Positions 46,897-56,361 are shown, counted from the stretch's first letter. The stretch: DNA of 64,000 nucleotides from Albidovulum marisflavi (GCF_025751435.1 NZ_JAOWKY010000004.1:62001-126000); one strand, 5' to 3'. Program-made: numbers and translations. Notes: generated from the sequence alone by a model not told the origin.

Positions 46897-48069
46897 TCAT
46901 TTAAGGAACGGTACGGGGTCCGTGCTGTCGAGGCCTTGGCGAACTTCGAAGTGCAGGAATGCAGGATCGGAAGCGCGCACGACGGCAATGGGCTGACCAC
47001 GCTTGACCTTGTCACCCTTGGCGACCTTGATCCCGTCGATGTTGGCGTAGACCGTCAGAAGGTTTCCGTCGTGTCGTATCACGAGGATCGGAACCTGGTC
47101 CGTGTCCTTGGTGATTGCGGCGACGGTGCCATCGCCCGCGGACTTGACGGTCGTGCCAGCGGCGGCGCCGATGTCGATGCCATCATTCTTCTTCTTCTGG
47201 TAGGCGCGGATGATCTTGCCTTCTACCGGCATCCCCAGGCGCGAGGCCGAAGTGCGTTCCGCACTCATCTCGGGCGAGGGCGGAGTCGCCACCGGAGTCG
47301 CGCTCGGTGTGGTCTTTTCGTCCGGCAAAGGCGTGGAGGCCGAGGGCGGTACGGGGGTCGGCGACCCCTGGCCGGGCTGCGTGACGGGATCGCCAAGCGA
47401 GCCTGTCGCGGCAACGGGGATCAGGAGGTACTGACCTTCGCGAACGGCCAGATCTGCACCCAGCCCGTTCCAGTCCGCCATGGCCTTGACGTTGACGTTG
47501 TAAAGCCTTGCGATCGAATAGGCGGTTTCACCGCGCTGCACCCGGTGGCGGATCGGTTCGCCGACGGGGGCGCTGGCAGGTTTGGCGGCGACTGGCTGGG
47601 CCTGCGTCGTGCCGCCGCTCTGCGCACGGTCTATGGCCGAGGACGCTATGGCGGTCACATCGATTCCATCGCCGGGGGCAGCCGTAACCGGAACGCCGGG
47701 CGTGCCGACGGGCCCGGCAGCCACACGGGTTGGCAGCACCAGCACCTCGCCGCGCCGCAACTGCGTTCCCATCGGAACGGCATTGAAACGCGCCAGTTCC
47801 TCGGCGTTGACGCCGACGCGCGTGGCGACGTTGGCAACGCTGTCGCCGTCCTGCGCTATCGCGACCTGGTAGTTCGGGTAGGTTATGACACCACGCGAAT
47901 CCGTGCTTGGCCTGGCCTGCGCAGCCTGCGAGGCGGCCGTGGTGGTGGAAAACCCGCCACCGCCATAGCGCCTGAGATCCGGATCGAAGCCATTGCAGGC
48001 TGCCAGAGACAGGGCGGAAATGCCCAAAAGGGCCACGGATGGAAACCGGCTTTTCCGGGAATTCGTCAT
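46897..48069 (-). CDS. nlpD: NlpD-like lipoprotein with LysM repeats and degenerate M23 domain
   Basis: A 390-residue lipoprotein: the signal ends in the lipobox SLAAC, with Cys at about residue 25. Two LysM repeats for peptidoglycan binding follow (about 70-130 and 175-225), then a Pro/Thr/Ser-rich linker and a C-terminal LytM/M23 fold (about 275-390). In that fold the metal ligands appear lost: NDGIDIGAA has no His where the first ligand is expected, and the HxH motif reads FLHFEV. NlpD and EnvC-type proteins of this kind activate amidases for cell separation and do not cut peptidoglycan themselves. It follows surE and pcm, the usual order. Confidence 0.9.
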   Translation of the reverse strand: MTNSRKSRFPSVALLGISALSLAACNGFDPDLRRYGGGGFSTTTAASQAAQARPSTDSRGVITYPNYQVAIAQDGDSVANVATRVGVNAEELARFNAVPMGTQLRRGEVLVLPTRVAAGPVGTPGVPVTAAPGDGIDVTAIASSAIDRAQSGGTTQAQPVAAKPASAPVGEPIRHRVQRGETAYSIARLYNVNVKAMADWNGLGADLAVREGQYLLIPVAATGSLGDPVTQPGQGSPTPVPPSASTPLPDEKTTPSATPVATPPSPEMSAERTSASRLGMPVEGKIIRAYQKKKNDGIDIGAAAGTTVKSAGDGTVAAITKDTDQVPILVIRHDGNLLTVYANIDGIKVAKGDKVKRGQPIAVVRASDPAFLHFEVRQGLDSTDPVPFLK

Positions 48070-48126
48070 CGCTCGCTCCTCATCGCACGGGCCCTGTTCT
48101 CCGGGCCTTTGTGTTCTTGCCGGGGC

Positions 48127-48768
48127 TCAATCCTGCCCCAGTCCTTCGACCAGCGGTACGAAACGCACGGGGCGAAGTTCCTCGTAATCGTAGCCGGCCG
48201 CTGTTCGGGTCACCTTGATCAGGCTTTGTACCGCGTCCGACTGGCCTACCGGCAGAACCATGATACCGCCTTCGCGCAACTGAGCCAATAGGGGCCCTGG
48301 CGGGTCTTCGGCCGCTGCGGTCACGATTATCCGGTCAAATGGCGCCTGTTCGGGCAGGCCGCGGCTGCCGTCCGCGGAAAGGGCCGTGATATTGGTGAAA
48401 GCAAGCGAGTCGAAGACCTCTTGCGCCTCGCGGACCAGGCGTCTGTGACGTTCGACCGTGTAGACGCGGCGGGCAAGCTGCGACAGAATCGCGGCCTGGT
48501 ATCCAGAGCCGGTGCCTATCTCCAGCACCTTGTCCCTTGGGCCAACGTCCAGCGCCTGGGTCATCAGGCCGACGACCGAAGGCTGGCTGATCGTCTGCCC
48601 GCACGCGATCGGCAAGGGCGTGTCTTCATAGGCGCGTTCCGCGAACAGGCCCTTCACGAAATGGCCGCGGTCTATCCGCTCCATCGCCGAAAGCACCCGA
48701 GGATCGGTGACGCCTTTTGAGCGGAGAGCGTAGAGAAAGCGCATCTTCCGCTCGGCCAGTTCGGTCAT
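48127..48768 (-). CDS. pcm: protein-L-isoaspartate O-methyltransferase
   Basis: Pcm (213 residues) methylates isoaspartyl residues in damaged proteins so that they can be repaired. The SAM-binding motif [15 protein letters not shown] and the downstream [15 protein letters not shown] and [10 protein letters not shown] segments are present, and the [15 protein letters not shown] stretch is typical. It is coupled to surE by an ATGA overlap and precedes nlpD, a conserved order. A 57-base gap separates it from nlpD. Confidence 0.95.
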   Translation of the reverse strand: MTELAERKMRFLYALRSKGVTDPRVLSAMERIDRGHFVKGLFAERAYEDTPLPIACGQTISQPSVVGLMTQALDVGPRDKVLEIGTGSGYQAAILSQLARRVYTVERHRRLVREAQEVFDSLAFTNITALSADGSRGLPEQAPFDRIIVTAAAEDPPGPLLAQLREGGIMVLPVGQSDAVQSLIKVTRTAAGYDYEELRPVRFVPLVEGLGQD

Positions 48769-49550
48769 GCCAGCCGTGCCTCCAGATCCTGCAAACGGTC
48801 GTGGGCGGTCAGGTCCGCCCGCATCGGCGTGACCGCGATATAGCCCTCGAGGTTGACCGCCACATCAGTGCCGGGCGCGGTTGGTTCATGCTGCGGCCCG
48901 CCCGTGATCCAAAGGAACTTGCGACCCGACGGCGAAATGTGGGGCTCGACCCCGAAGAAGGTTTCGCGCCGATAGCCCTGGGCCGCGACGCGCGTGCCCT
49001 TGACCGCAGCCGCGCCCACGGGTGGGAAGTTCACGTTGTAGAAGACACGGTAGTCGTGCGGATCCCAGTGCCCCTTTTCCAGCAGGTCGCGCACCACCTT
49101 AACGCCGTGGGCGCGCGCCGCCTCGAACGGGTCGTCCAGTTCGTTCGTGGCCGGGCCCATGAACTGCGAAAGCGCGATCGCGGGAACGCCTTGCAGCGCC
49201 GCCTCCATCGCGCCGCCGACGGTGCCGGAATACAGCACGTTTTCGCCCGCGTTGTTGCCGCGGTTGACGCCAGAAAGGACCAGGTCGGGGCGTCCGCCCT
49301 GAAACACATCGTAGATGCCCGCCAGCACGCAGTCGGCCGGGCTGCCTTCGGCGGCGTATCTTCGCGGGCCGAGCTTCGCGATCATCATCGGATGCGTGTA
49401 GGAAATGCAGTGCCCGACGCCCGACTGTTCGAATGCGGGCGCGACGGTCCACACTTCGCCGGACTGACCCGCGATTTCGGTCGCGATTTCGTGCAGGACC
49501 TCAAGGCCCGGCGCGTTGATGCCGTCGTCGTTGGTGATGAGAATGCGCAT
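48765..49550 (-). CDS. surE: 5'-nucleotidase SurE
   Basis: SurE is a metal-dependent nucleoside-monophosphate and polyphosphate phosphatase linked to stationary-phase survival. The 261-residue protein starts [15 protein letters not shown], with the metal-binding Asp8-Asp9, and continues with the [19 protein letters not shown] loop (given here only as a location, near residues 95-113). It is the first gene of the surE-pcm-nlpD run. Upstream is a 145-base gap shared with the SDR gene on the same strand. Confidence 0.95.
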   Translation of the reverse strand: MRILITNDDGINAPGLEVLHEIATEIAGQSGEVWTVAPAFEQSGVGHCISYTHPMMIAKLGPRRYAAEGSPADCVLAGIYDVFQGGRPDLVLSGVNRGNNAGENVLYSGTVGGAMEAALQGVPAIALSQFMGPATNELDDPFEAARAHGVKVVRDLLEKGHWDPHDYRVFYNVNFPPVGAAAVKGTRVAAQGYRRETFFGVEPHISPSGRKFLWITGGPQHEPTAPGTDVAVNLEGYIAVTPMRADLTAHDRLQDLEARLA

Positions 49551-49695
49551 GTCCGCCCCGGTGTTTTTCCCTGCTTAGACGGAAGCCGCGGGCAGGTAAA
49601 GGCGCGATGCCCGAAGGCGCCAGCGCCAGTTCCGGACGTGCCCGGCGCGCATCAACAGGGGGTCGAACTGCGCCTTTTCCTGCGCCGATACCGGG

Positions 49696-50364
49696 TCAGA
49701 GCTTCGCCAGCAGTCGCGCGGCCTCACCGTGGATGTCGGCCAAGGGCGTGCGATCCTCGCCGGGGAAGAAACGCGCGCGGGTCGCGGTGGCCATGGGCTG
49801 GGGCGTTTCGATCAGGACGCGGGGGCCGACGCGCGCGGTCTCGGCCTGCCAGCTTTGGGCCAGCGCGATCTGGGCCGCCTTGGTCGCACCGTAGGCGCCA
49901 AAGAACTTTTCGCCGCTGCGCGGGTCGTCAAGAAACAGTGCCGTTCCGCCTTGAACCCGCAGCAGAGGCTCGATCAGCGGGATCAGGCCGGCGGTTGCGC
50001 GGACGTTTGTGGCCAGAGACTTGTCCAGGTCCTTGAGATCAAGGCTTCCGGCGGGCGCAAGCGGCGCGGCATGGATCGCTGCGTGGACCCAAAGCCCCAG
50101 GCCGCCCCAGCGACCCGCGATGGACTGCGCCAGGTGCGTCATCGCCTTGTCGTCGGTGACATCCATCGGCGCAAGCGTCGCCTGTCCGCCCGCGGCCTGG
50201 ATTCGATCGTCAAGTTCTTCCAGCCCGCCCACGGTGCGGGCGACAGCGATGACATGCCAGCCAGCGTGGGCGAGGGCCGCAGCAAGCGCGAAGCCAAGCC
50301 CGCGCGAGGCGCCGGTCACAAGGGCCACGCGTGCGGTGGCGGGGTCTGATGCGATATCGGTCAT
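49696..50364 (-). CDS. SDR-family NAD(P)-dependent oxidoreductase
   Basis: A 222-residue classical SDR with VTGASRGLGFAL for cofactor binding and an intact YGATK (YxxxK) catalytic motif, in contrast to the SDR at 41383. Substrate is unknown. The ATG at 50362-50364 (MTDIASDPAT) is preferred to the frame start 12 codons upstream. It is divergent from bioY with a 107-base gap between them and lies upstream of surE. Confidence 0.85.
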   Translation of the reverse strand: MTDIASDPATARVALVTGASRGLGFALAAALAHAGWHVIAVARTVGGLEELDDRIQAAGGQATLAPMDVTDDKAMTHLAQSIAGRWGGLGLWVHAAIHAAPLAPAGSLDLKDLDKSLATNVRATAGLIPLIEPLLRVQGGTALFLDDPRSGEKFFGAYGATKAAQIALAQSWQAETARVGPRVLIETPQPMATATRARFFPGEDRTPLADIHGEAARLLAKL

Positions 50365-50471
50365 GTGCGCCCCTTTGACATTCCGGCCGGGCGGGTGCAA
50401 CAGAATTGATTGACACGACGCGGCGGTGCAGCGAAATTGCCCGCCAAATCATCTTCAGGAAGGATGCCGCA

Positions 50472-51059
50472 ATGACCCTCTCCAAGGCCCTCGTGCCGTC
50501 GCAGTCGCTGCTCACCCGTGTGCTTATGGTTCTGGGCGGATCGCTGTTCATCGCCGTGGCCGCGCAGGTTTCCGTCGGGTTCCCTGTGCCCATGACACTT
50601 CAGACGCTGGCCGTGCTGATCGTGGGCCTTACCTTTGGCGCGCGCATGGGCGCGGCGACGCTGGTCGCCTACCTTGCCGAAGGCGCGATGGGCCTGCCGG
50701 TCTTCGCTCAGGGCATGAACGGCGCGGCCTTCTTCGGCCCGACCGCAGGCTTCCTGGTGGGCTTCGTCGGCATGGCGTGGATTGCAGGCCTTGCGACCGA
50801 CCGCGGTGTCAAGGGCCTGGTTCCGACCGCGCTGGTGGCGATCCTCGCCTCGGCCCTGCTCTACGTTCCCGGCGTGGCCTGGGCGATGCTGGCCGACAGC
50901 GTCTTCGGACTTGACGCGTCCAAGTGGGCCGCAGACAGCTTCAGCTCGATCTGGCAATACTACATGGCGCCGTTCCTGATTGGCGATGCGATCAAGGCAG
51001 TGATGGCCGCGCTGATCGTGACCGGTGGCTGGGCCGCGCTTAAGGGCAAGAACGCCTGA
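50472..51059 (+). CDS. bioY: biotin transporter BioY
   Basis: BioY (195 residues, about six helices) is the S component that binds biotin in an energy-coupling-factor transporter; in many alphaproteobacteria it acts with BioMN or alone. The segments VSVGFPVPMTLQTLAVLIVG and GARMGAATLVAYLAEGAMGLP are typical (first noted near residues 37-60 and 60-80). I chose the ATG at 50472, preceded by AGGAAGG. No BioR-type TTAT-box was seen upstream. It ends at a good terminator. Biotin taken up here would serve MccA. Confidence 0.9.
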   Translation: MTLSKALVPSQSLLTRVLMVLGGSLFIAVAAQVSVGFPVPMTLQTLAVLIVGLTFGARMGAATLVAYLAEGAMGLPVFAQGMNGAAFFGPTAGFLVGFVGMAWIAGLATDRGVKGLVPTALVAILASALLYVPGVAWAMLADSVFGLDASKWAADSFSSIWQYYMAPFLIGDAIKAVMAALIVTGGWAALKGKNA

Positions 51060-51084
51060 TCCCGGGCGTCAACCCCAAACGACA

Positions 51085-51107
51085 AACGCCGCCCGATGGG
51101 CGGCGTT
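51085..51107. terminator. rho-independent terminator, likely bidirectional
   Basis: AACGCCGCCC-GAT-GGGCGGCGTT, a perfect 10-bp stem followed by TTC on the plus strand and by T-rich sequence (TTGTCGTTT) on the minus. It ends bioY and probably the convergent DUF1284 gene. Confidence 0.8.
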
Positions 51108-51130
51108 TTCGTTTCTGGCCGAAGTGCGTT

Positions 51131-51553
51131 TCAGCTGCCGTCGTGAAGGCGCTGCAACGCCCTTTCGCACATTCCATAGGGTTCCCACTCGCAGCCTTGG
51201 CACAGTGTCTTCAGGCTGCCGGGTGGGACATTCTGCCGGATGCGGGCCTTCGCCTCTCCCCAGGTCAACCGTTCGCGCGGCGAAAGCGCCAGTGCGGCGG
51301 CGTGTGCGCGATCCAGAACCTTGATCTTGTCCTGGCTCGTGCAAAGGTTGCCGCGCCGCTTGGGGCAGGGGGCGCAGATGTCATCCGCCGCCCCCGTGAC
51401 TTCTATCAGGGTCGCGTCTCCACCGTCCGCCCGCAGGCGGCCCATGATGATCGCCGTCATGTTGGCGGTGAAGGCGTCGGAATAGCCCTTGCCCTCGAAC
51501 CCGAGCGAGCAAAGGAAATGATGGGGACGGTAGCGAACGGGCCGCCCGCTCAC
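51131..51553 (-). CDS. DUF1284 protein with two CxxC-x7-C motifs
   Basis: A 140-residue cysteine-rich protein of the DUF1284 family. Six of its seven cysteines form two identically spaced motifs, CAPCPKRRGNLC and CQGCEWEPYGMC (both C-x2-C-x7-C), suggesting a metal or iron-sulfur site; the N-terminal RPHHFLC contributes two histidines and another cysteine. The start is a GTG at 51551-51553, overlapping the purF stop as GTGA. It is probably co-expressed with purF, but no link to purine synthesis is known to me. Confidence 0.8.
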   Translation of the reverse strand: MSGRPVRYRPHHFLCSLGFEGKGYSDAFTANMTAIIMGRLRADGGDATLIEVTGAADDICAPCPKRRGNLCTSQDKIKVLDRAHAAALALSPRERLTWGEAKARIRQNVPPGSLKTLCQGCEWEPYGMCERALQRLHDGS

Positions 51554-53013
51554 TCTGCCGCCTTCATCTCAAAACCCCTGGCGATCTGATCCGAAGGGGC
51601 GATCGGATACTCGCCAGAGAAGCAGGCATCGCAATACTGCGGACATTTCGCATCGCGCCCCTTTGCTTCGCCGACCGCACGATAGAGCCCGTCGAGAGAG
51701 ATGAACTTCAGGCTGTCGACGCCGATCCAGTCGCGCATCTCGTCCTCGCTCATCGTCGCGGCCAAAAGCTTTTCGCGGTCGGGCGTGTCGACGCCGTAAA
51801 AGCAGGGCCAGGCGGTGGGGGGCGAGGCGATGCGGAAGTGCACCTCGGCCGCGCCGGCATCCAGGATCATGTCCTTGATCTTGCGGCTGGTGGTGCCGCG
51901 CACAACGGAGTCGTCCACCAGGATGACCCGCTTGCCCTTGATAAGCGCGCGGTTGACGTTCAGCTTCAGGCGCACGCCCATGTTGCGGATCTGCTCTGTC
52001 GGCTCGATGAAGGTCCGGCCCATGTACTGGTTGCGCACGATCCCCATTGCGTAGGGGATACCCGACTCCTGGCTGAAGCCAATGGCGGCCGGAGTACCCG
52101 AATCCGGCACGGGGCAGACCAGGTCGGCCTCAACCGGGCTTTCTCGGGCCAGTTCCACACCGATCTGGCGGCGTGTCTCGTAGACTGAGCGTCCGCCGTG
52201 AATCGAATCTGGCCGCGAGAAATAGACATGCTCGAAGATGCAGAATCGAGACTTCGCCGGATGGAACGGGCGGGAACTGTCGACCTTGCCCTTCGAGATC
52301 ACCACCATCTCGCCCGGTTCGATCTCCCGAACGAACTCGGCGCCAATGATGTCCAGCGCGCAGGTCTCTGAGGCAAGAACGAATCCATCCTCACCCAGAC
52401 GCCCCAGCACAAGCGGGCGCACGCCTAGGGGGTCACGCACTCCGATAAGCTTGGTGCGGGTCATCGCGATGACCGAAAACGCACCCTCAACCGCGCGCAG
52501 CGCGTCCTTGATGCGTTCGGCCAGCGACTTGTGGATTGAATGCGCCATCAGATGGATGATGCACTCGCTGTCAGACGACGATTGGAAGATGGCGCCCCGT
52601 TCGATCAGGTCGCGCCGCAAGGCGGCGGCATTCGTCAGGTTCCCGTTGTGCGCGATCGCGGCGCCGCCCATCGAAAACTCGCCGAAGAACGGCTGCACAT
52701 CGCGGATTGCGGTGTTTCCCTTGGAGCCTGCGGTGGAGTAGCGGACGTGTCCGATGGCCAGACTGCCCGGCAGCATCTCCATCACGTCGGCCTTGGTGAA
52801 GTTGTCGCGGATGTAGCCGAAGCGGCGGGCGTTGTTGAAACCCTCCGCCTCGTCATAGGCGACGATGCCGCCGGCTTCCTGTCCGCGGTGTTGAAGCGCG
52901 TGCAGGCCAAGCGCGACGAAGTTCGCCGCGTCGGGCACGCCGATCACGCCAAAAACGCCGCACTCCTCCTTGAGCTTGTCGTCATCGAAGGGGTGGGCAA
53001 AGAAGCGGCTCAT
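51550..53013 (-). CDS. purF: amidophosphoribosyltransferase
   Basis: PurF makes phosphoribosylamine from PRPP and glutamine, the first step of purine synthesis. The 487-residue protein starts MSRFFAHPFDDDKLKEECGVFG; Cys18 would become the N-terminal glutaminase nucleophile after removal of a 17-residue propeptide, as in the Bacillus-type enzyme. The PRPP loop VILVDDSVVRGTTSRKI is present, and C-terminal cysteines (in AWPCFYG and QYCDACFSGEY) fit a [4Fe-4S] cluster. The ATG at 53011-53013 is preferred. CvpA lies upstream in the same direction, the usual neighbourhood. Confidence 0.95.
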   Translation of the reverse strand: MSRFFAHPFDDDKLKEECGVFGVIGVPDAANFVALGLHALQHRGQEAGGIVAYDEAEGFNNARRFGYIRDNFTKADVMEMLPGSLAIGHVRYSTAGSKGNTAIRDVQPFFGEFSMGGAAIAHNGNLTNAAALRRDLIERGAIFQSSSDSECIIHLMAHSIHKSLAERIKDALRAVEGAFSVIAMTRTKLIGVRDPLGVRPLVLGRLGEDGFVLASETCALDIIGAEFVREIEPGEMVVISKGKVDSSRPFHPAKSRFCIFEHVYFSRPDSIHGGRSVYETRRQIGVELARESPVEADLVCPVPDSGTPAAIGFSQESGIPYAMGIVRNQYMGRTFIEPTEQIRNMGVRLKLNVNRALIKGKRVILVDDSVVRGTTSRKIKDMILDAGAAEVHFRIASPPTAWPCFYGVDTPDREKLLAATMSEDEMRDWIGVDSLKFISLDGLYRAVGEAKGRDAKCPQYCDACFSGEYPIAPSDQIARGFEMKAAE

Positions 53014-53107
53014 CGGGAAGGACTCCAATTCCGAGTTCCGAACGGCCCCTCATTTAGTGCGGCGCAAGGGCGCTGTCACGCCCTCCGACCTGAATTTCTT
53101 GAAACTC

Positions 53108-53746
53108 TCACCCGTCATTCGACGGCGGCGTCACTGTTTTGGCGCCGGTATCGGTGCCTGTGTCGGCCTCGGGTGTGGTCGCGGGCGCCTCGGCGGCGGG
53201 GCAGCTTTGGACCAGTTCCTCGTACTTCTGGACGACCCATCCCGGAGCATCGGTCGGCATCTGTTCGTCAAGACGCGCCTCGAAGTCCTTGAAAACCTGA
53301 GCCGAACGGGAGTTTTCAACAACCGGGATCGCGGATCCCGCCAGCGCGCGCTCATAGACCAGGAAGGCGACCGCGATCAGAATGATCCCCCTGAGCGCGC
53401 CGAATAGGAACCCCAGTGCCTGATCAATGCCGCCGATCGCGGAACGTTGAACGGCCGAGGCGAAAAGCGGGATGAAGATCGAGGCGACGACAAGGGTCAA
53501 GGCAAGAACGACCGCAAACGAGGCGATCATCGACAATTCGCAGCTATCGCCCAGAAACCGGTCAAGGACGGGGATCTGCTGGACCAGCGGTTGCGCCTGG
53601 GGCGCGAAGATGAAGGCTGCGATCGCCGCAGCCACCCAGCCGCCTATCGCCAGCGCTTCGCGCACGAAACCGCGGCTGTAGGCAAGTACCGCCGACAGCA
53701 GAATGATGACACCGACCCCGGCGTCTACGATGGTGAAGCCTTCCAT
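53108..53746 (-). CDS. cvpA: CvpA-family membrane protein
   Basis: A 212-residue membrane protein with about four helices in the first 165 residues and an Ala/Pro/Thr-rich C-terminal tail. CvpA is often found next to purF and is linked in enteric bacteria to colicin V production and envelope stability; its molecular role is unclear. It starts MEGFTIVDAGVGVIILLSA and has GFVREALAIGGW as a family segment. GGAGAAC precedes the start. radA lies 15 bases upstream of it. Confidence 0.88.
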   Translation of the reverse strand: MEGFTIVDAGVGVIILLSAVLAYSRGFVREALAIGGWVAAAIAAFIFAPQAQPLVQQIPVLDRFLGDSCELSMIASFAVVLALTLVVASIFIPLFASAVQRSAIGGIDQALGFLFGALRGIILIAVAFLVYERALAGSAIPVVENSRSAQVFKDFEARLDEQMPTDAPGWVVQKYEELVQSCPAAEAPATTPEADTGTDTGAKTVTPPSNDG

Positions 53747-53761
53747 GCTCGTTCTCCTGTC

Positions 53762-55132
53762 CTAACCCGCGCCGAACAACTCGCCGACAAAGGTCACGAG
53801 ATCGGGCATCTTTCGCACCCTCATCCCGCTATTGTTGACCTCGGATTTTGACTTTTCCGGGGCGACTGCCGTTGAGAAACCAAGTTTTTGCGCCTCTTTC
53901 AACCTGTTTTCCGTCTGAGAGACGGGTCTGAGCGCCCCTGACAAGCTGATTTCCCCGAAAACCACCATGTCGGGGGGCAATGCGACGTCCTCGCGCGCGG
54001 AAAGCAGAGCGGCCGCGATGGCCAGATCCGCCGCGGGTTCCGAGATGCGCATGCCGCCCGCGACGTTCAGGAACACATCAAGCCCCGCAAACGGGATGCC
54101 GCAGCGGGCCTCAAGCACCGCAAGGATCGTGGAAAGCCGGCCCGAATCCACCCCGACGACGGTGCGGCGCGGCGTGCCAAGCGGGGATGGCGCGACCAGG
54201 GCCTGAACCTCGGTCAGGACCGGGCGCGTGCCCTCGATTCCCGCGAAGACGGCTGAGCCGGGGGCGGGCTCGCCGCGTTCAGACAGGAAAAGCGCCGAGG
54301 GATTCGCGACCTCCGCGAGGCCGGAGCCGGTCATTTCGAACACGCCGATTTCGTCGGCCGGGCCAAAGCGGTTCTTGACGGCGCGAAGGATGCGGAACTG
54401 GTGGCCACGCTCGCCTTCGAAGTAAAGCACCGTGTCGACCATGTGTTCGACCACACGTGGACCCGCGATCTGGCCCTCTTTGGTAACGTGGCCGACCAGG
54501 ATGACGGCCGTTCCACGGGTTTTGGCGAAGGTGACAAGCTCGTGTGCCGCAGCCCGTACCTGCGCGACAGAGCCGGGCGCGCTTTCAACCGTGTCCAGCC
54601 ACATGGTCTGAACCGAATCGATGATCGCAAGGTCGGGCCGCTCGGCATCAAGCGTGGTCAGGATGTCGCGAAGGTTGGTTTCGGCGCCAAGCCTCACCGG
54701 CGCTTGCGCCAAGCCAAGCCTCTGGGCGCGCATCCGCACCTGCGCGCTTGCCTCTTCCCCGGATATGTAAAGCGTTTTCAGACCGTTTTGCGAAAAGCTC
54801 GCCGTTGCCTGAAGCAACAAGGTCGACTTGCCGATTCCGGGGTCGCCACCCACGAGGATGGCTGACGCAGGCACCAGCCCGCCGCCCAGAACCCGGTCGA
54901 ATTCCACCACCCCGCTTTCGCGGCGCGGCAGCGGCGGTTCCTTGGCGGCCAGGGTCGTCAGATCGACCGTCCGGCCGCGCGCGGCGCCAAGCGCGCGTGC
55001 GCCGGGCCCAGCGGACAGGGGTGTCTCTTCCGCGATCGAGTTCCAGGCGCCGCAGGCGTCGCAGCGGCCCGCCCATTTTCGGTGCACCGCGCCACAGGCG
55101 CTGCAGACAAAGCGAGATTGATCCTTGGCCAT
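53762..55132 (-). CDS. radA: DNA repair protein RadA
   Basis: RadA (456 residues) processes recombination intermediates by branch migration. The N-terminal zinc finger uses Cys10, Cys13, Cys24 and Cys27 (CSAC, then CDAC). Then come the RecA-like Walker A GGDPGIGKST, the characteristic KNRFG motif in KNRFGPADEIGVFEM, and a C-terminal Lon-like domain ending near LFGAG. It is on the same strand as cvpA and purF, and 48 bases below the PqiA-like gene. Confidence 0.95.
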   Translation of the reverse strand: MAKDQSRFVCSACGAVHRKWAGRCDACGAWNSIAEETPLSAGPGARALGAARGRTVDLTTLAAKEPPLPRRESGVVEFDRVLGGGLVPASAILVGGDPGIGKSTLLLQATASFSQNGLKTLYISGEEASAQVRMRAQRLGLAQAPVRLGAETNLRDILTTLDAERPDLAIIDSVQTMWLDTVESAPGSVAQVRAAAHELVTFAKTRGTAVILVGHVTKEGQIAGPRVVEHMVDTVLYFEGERGHQFRILRAVKNRFGPADEIGVFEMTGSGLAEVANPSALFLSERGEPAPGSAVFAGIEGTRPVLTEVQALVAPSPLGTPRRTVVGVDSGRLSTILAVLEARCGIPFAGLDVFLNVAGGMRISEPAADLAIAAALLSAREDVALPPDMVVFGEISLSGALRPVSQTENRLKEAQKLGFSTAVAPEKSKSEVNNSGMRVRKMPDLVTFVGELFGAG

Positions 55133-55180
55133 GCCACTTCCTGCCGCAAGGCGCGTTGACTGACAAGCGTCGTTAGGCGC

Positions 55181-55609
55181 CTAGCGGTTGCCGTCCGCCT
55201 TGGCGATCAGGAAGCTGCCGATGACGCAGCCGGTGAATAGATACAGACCCCAGGCGGTTTCAAGTCGCCCGACGCCCACACCCTTGGCGACCACGATGTA
55301 GATGGCAATCAGGAAAACGTCTGCCATGGCCAGGCGGCCCAGGGCGTGCAGCACGGGAACAATCCGGGGCGAGGCCAGTTCGAACTGAACCAGCGCCAGT
55401 CCCAGAACCTTGGTGTAGGGCGCGAAAAGCGCCAGGAAAGTCACCAGAAGAGCCAGCGGTATGTCCTTTTCCCAGATTGCCTGAAGGCCCGTCATGACCG
55501 AAATCTCATCAAGCGAAAAGAAGGGCAGAAGCCCCGCCCGCATCATCGGCGCGAACCATGCGACCGGGAACAGGACCAGAAGTGCAAGGTTCAGATATCG
55601 CAGCATCAT
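55181..55609 (-). CDS. PqiA-family membrane protein (single domain)
   Basis: A 142-residue membrane protein with about four helices, resembling one half of paraquat-inducible protein A. PqiA proteins work with MCE-domain partners in lipid transport across the envelope; E. coli PqiA has two such domains, this has one. It is five bases below the MlaF-like gene on the same strand, but no MCE protein is encoded in the neighbourhood. The identification rests on fold-level pattern and context. Confidence 0.65.
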   Translation of the reverse strand: MMLRYLNLALLVLFPVAWFAPMMRAGLLPFFSLDEISVMTGLQAIWEKDIPLALLVTFLALFAPYTKVLGLALVQFELASPRIVPVLHALGRLAMADVFLIAIYIVVAKGVGVGRLETAWGLYLFTGCVIGSFLIAKADGNR

Positions 55610-55614
55610 CGGCC

Positions 55615-56361
55615 TCAGCGAACGGCTTCGATGGGGCCTTCGGCGCGGCCATGGATGAATTGCTGGACATAAGGGTCCGTCGTCGTGTCCATTTCAGCGA
55701 TCGGGCCGGTCCACTGGATGACGCCGGCGTGCAGCATGGCGACGCGGTCGGCAATGGCGCGGACCGAGGACATGTCATGGGTGATGGTCATGGCCGTCGC
55801 CCCCATCTCGGTCACGATCTCGCGGATCAGCTCGTTGATGACCCCTGCCATGATCGGGTCGAGCCCGGTCGTGGGTTCGTCGAAGAATATGATCTCGGGT
55901 TCAGCTGCGATGGCGCGGGCCAGGCCCACGCGCTTCTGCATGCCGCCCGACAGCTCGGCCGGGAACATGTCCGCGGTTGCGGGCTTCAGCCCGACGCGGC
56001 GCAGCTTTTCGATCGCTATTTCACGTGCCTCTTCCTTGGTGCGCTTGAGCGAACCGCGCAGCAGCCGGAACGCCACATTCTGCCAGACGGGCAAGGAATC
56101 GAACAGCGCGCCGCCCTGGAACAGCATCCCGAAACGAGCCAGAAAGGCGTCCCGCGCCGCTGTGCCGGCGTCCTGGCCGTCCACCGTGATTGCACCCCCG
56201 TCAAGTTGAACAAGGCCCAGGATGCACTTGAGAAGCACGGATTTCCCGGTCCCTGACCCGCCGATGATGACCATGCTCTGCCCGGTCGGAACTGTCAGGT
56301 CCACCCCACGAAGGACCTTGTTCGCGCCGAATGCCTTGTGGATGCCGGAAAGCGTGATCAT
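55615..56361 (-). CDS. mlaF: MlaF-like ABC transporter ATP-binding protein
   Basis: A 248-residue ABC ATPase with Walker A GGSGTGKSVLLKC, signature LSGGMQKRVGLARA and Walker B IIFFDEPTTGLDP. The SGGMQKR signature form is characteristic of Mla/Ttg2A lipid-transport ATPases. The start is the ATG at 56359-56361 (MITLSGIHKAFG), which overlaps the MlaE-like stop as ATGA; the longer open frame is antisense to no real domain. Works with the MlaE-like permease next door; an MCE partner is not seen. Confidence 0.88.
   Translation of the reverse strand: MITLSGIHKAFGANKVLRGVDLTVPTGQSMVIIGGSGTGKSVLLKCILGLVQLDGGAITVDGQDAGTAARDAFLARFGMLFQGGALFDSLPVWQNVAFRLLRGSLKRTKEEAREIAIEKLRRVGLKPATADMFPAELSGGMQKRVGLARAIAAEPEIIFFDEPTTGLDPIMAGVINELIREIVTEMGATAMTITHDMSSVRAIADRVAMLHAGVIQWTGPIAEMDTTTDPYVQQFIHGRAEGPIEAVR

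Noticed and set aside
46795-50036. Long plus-strand frames opposite nlpD, pcm and surE
   Set aside because: Overlap three genes of conserved order and show no family features.
50365-50471. BioR-type operator before bioY
   Set aside because: I looked for a TTAT-N-ATAA-like palindrome in the gap and did not see one.
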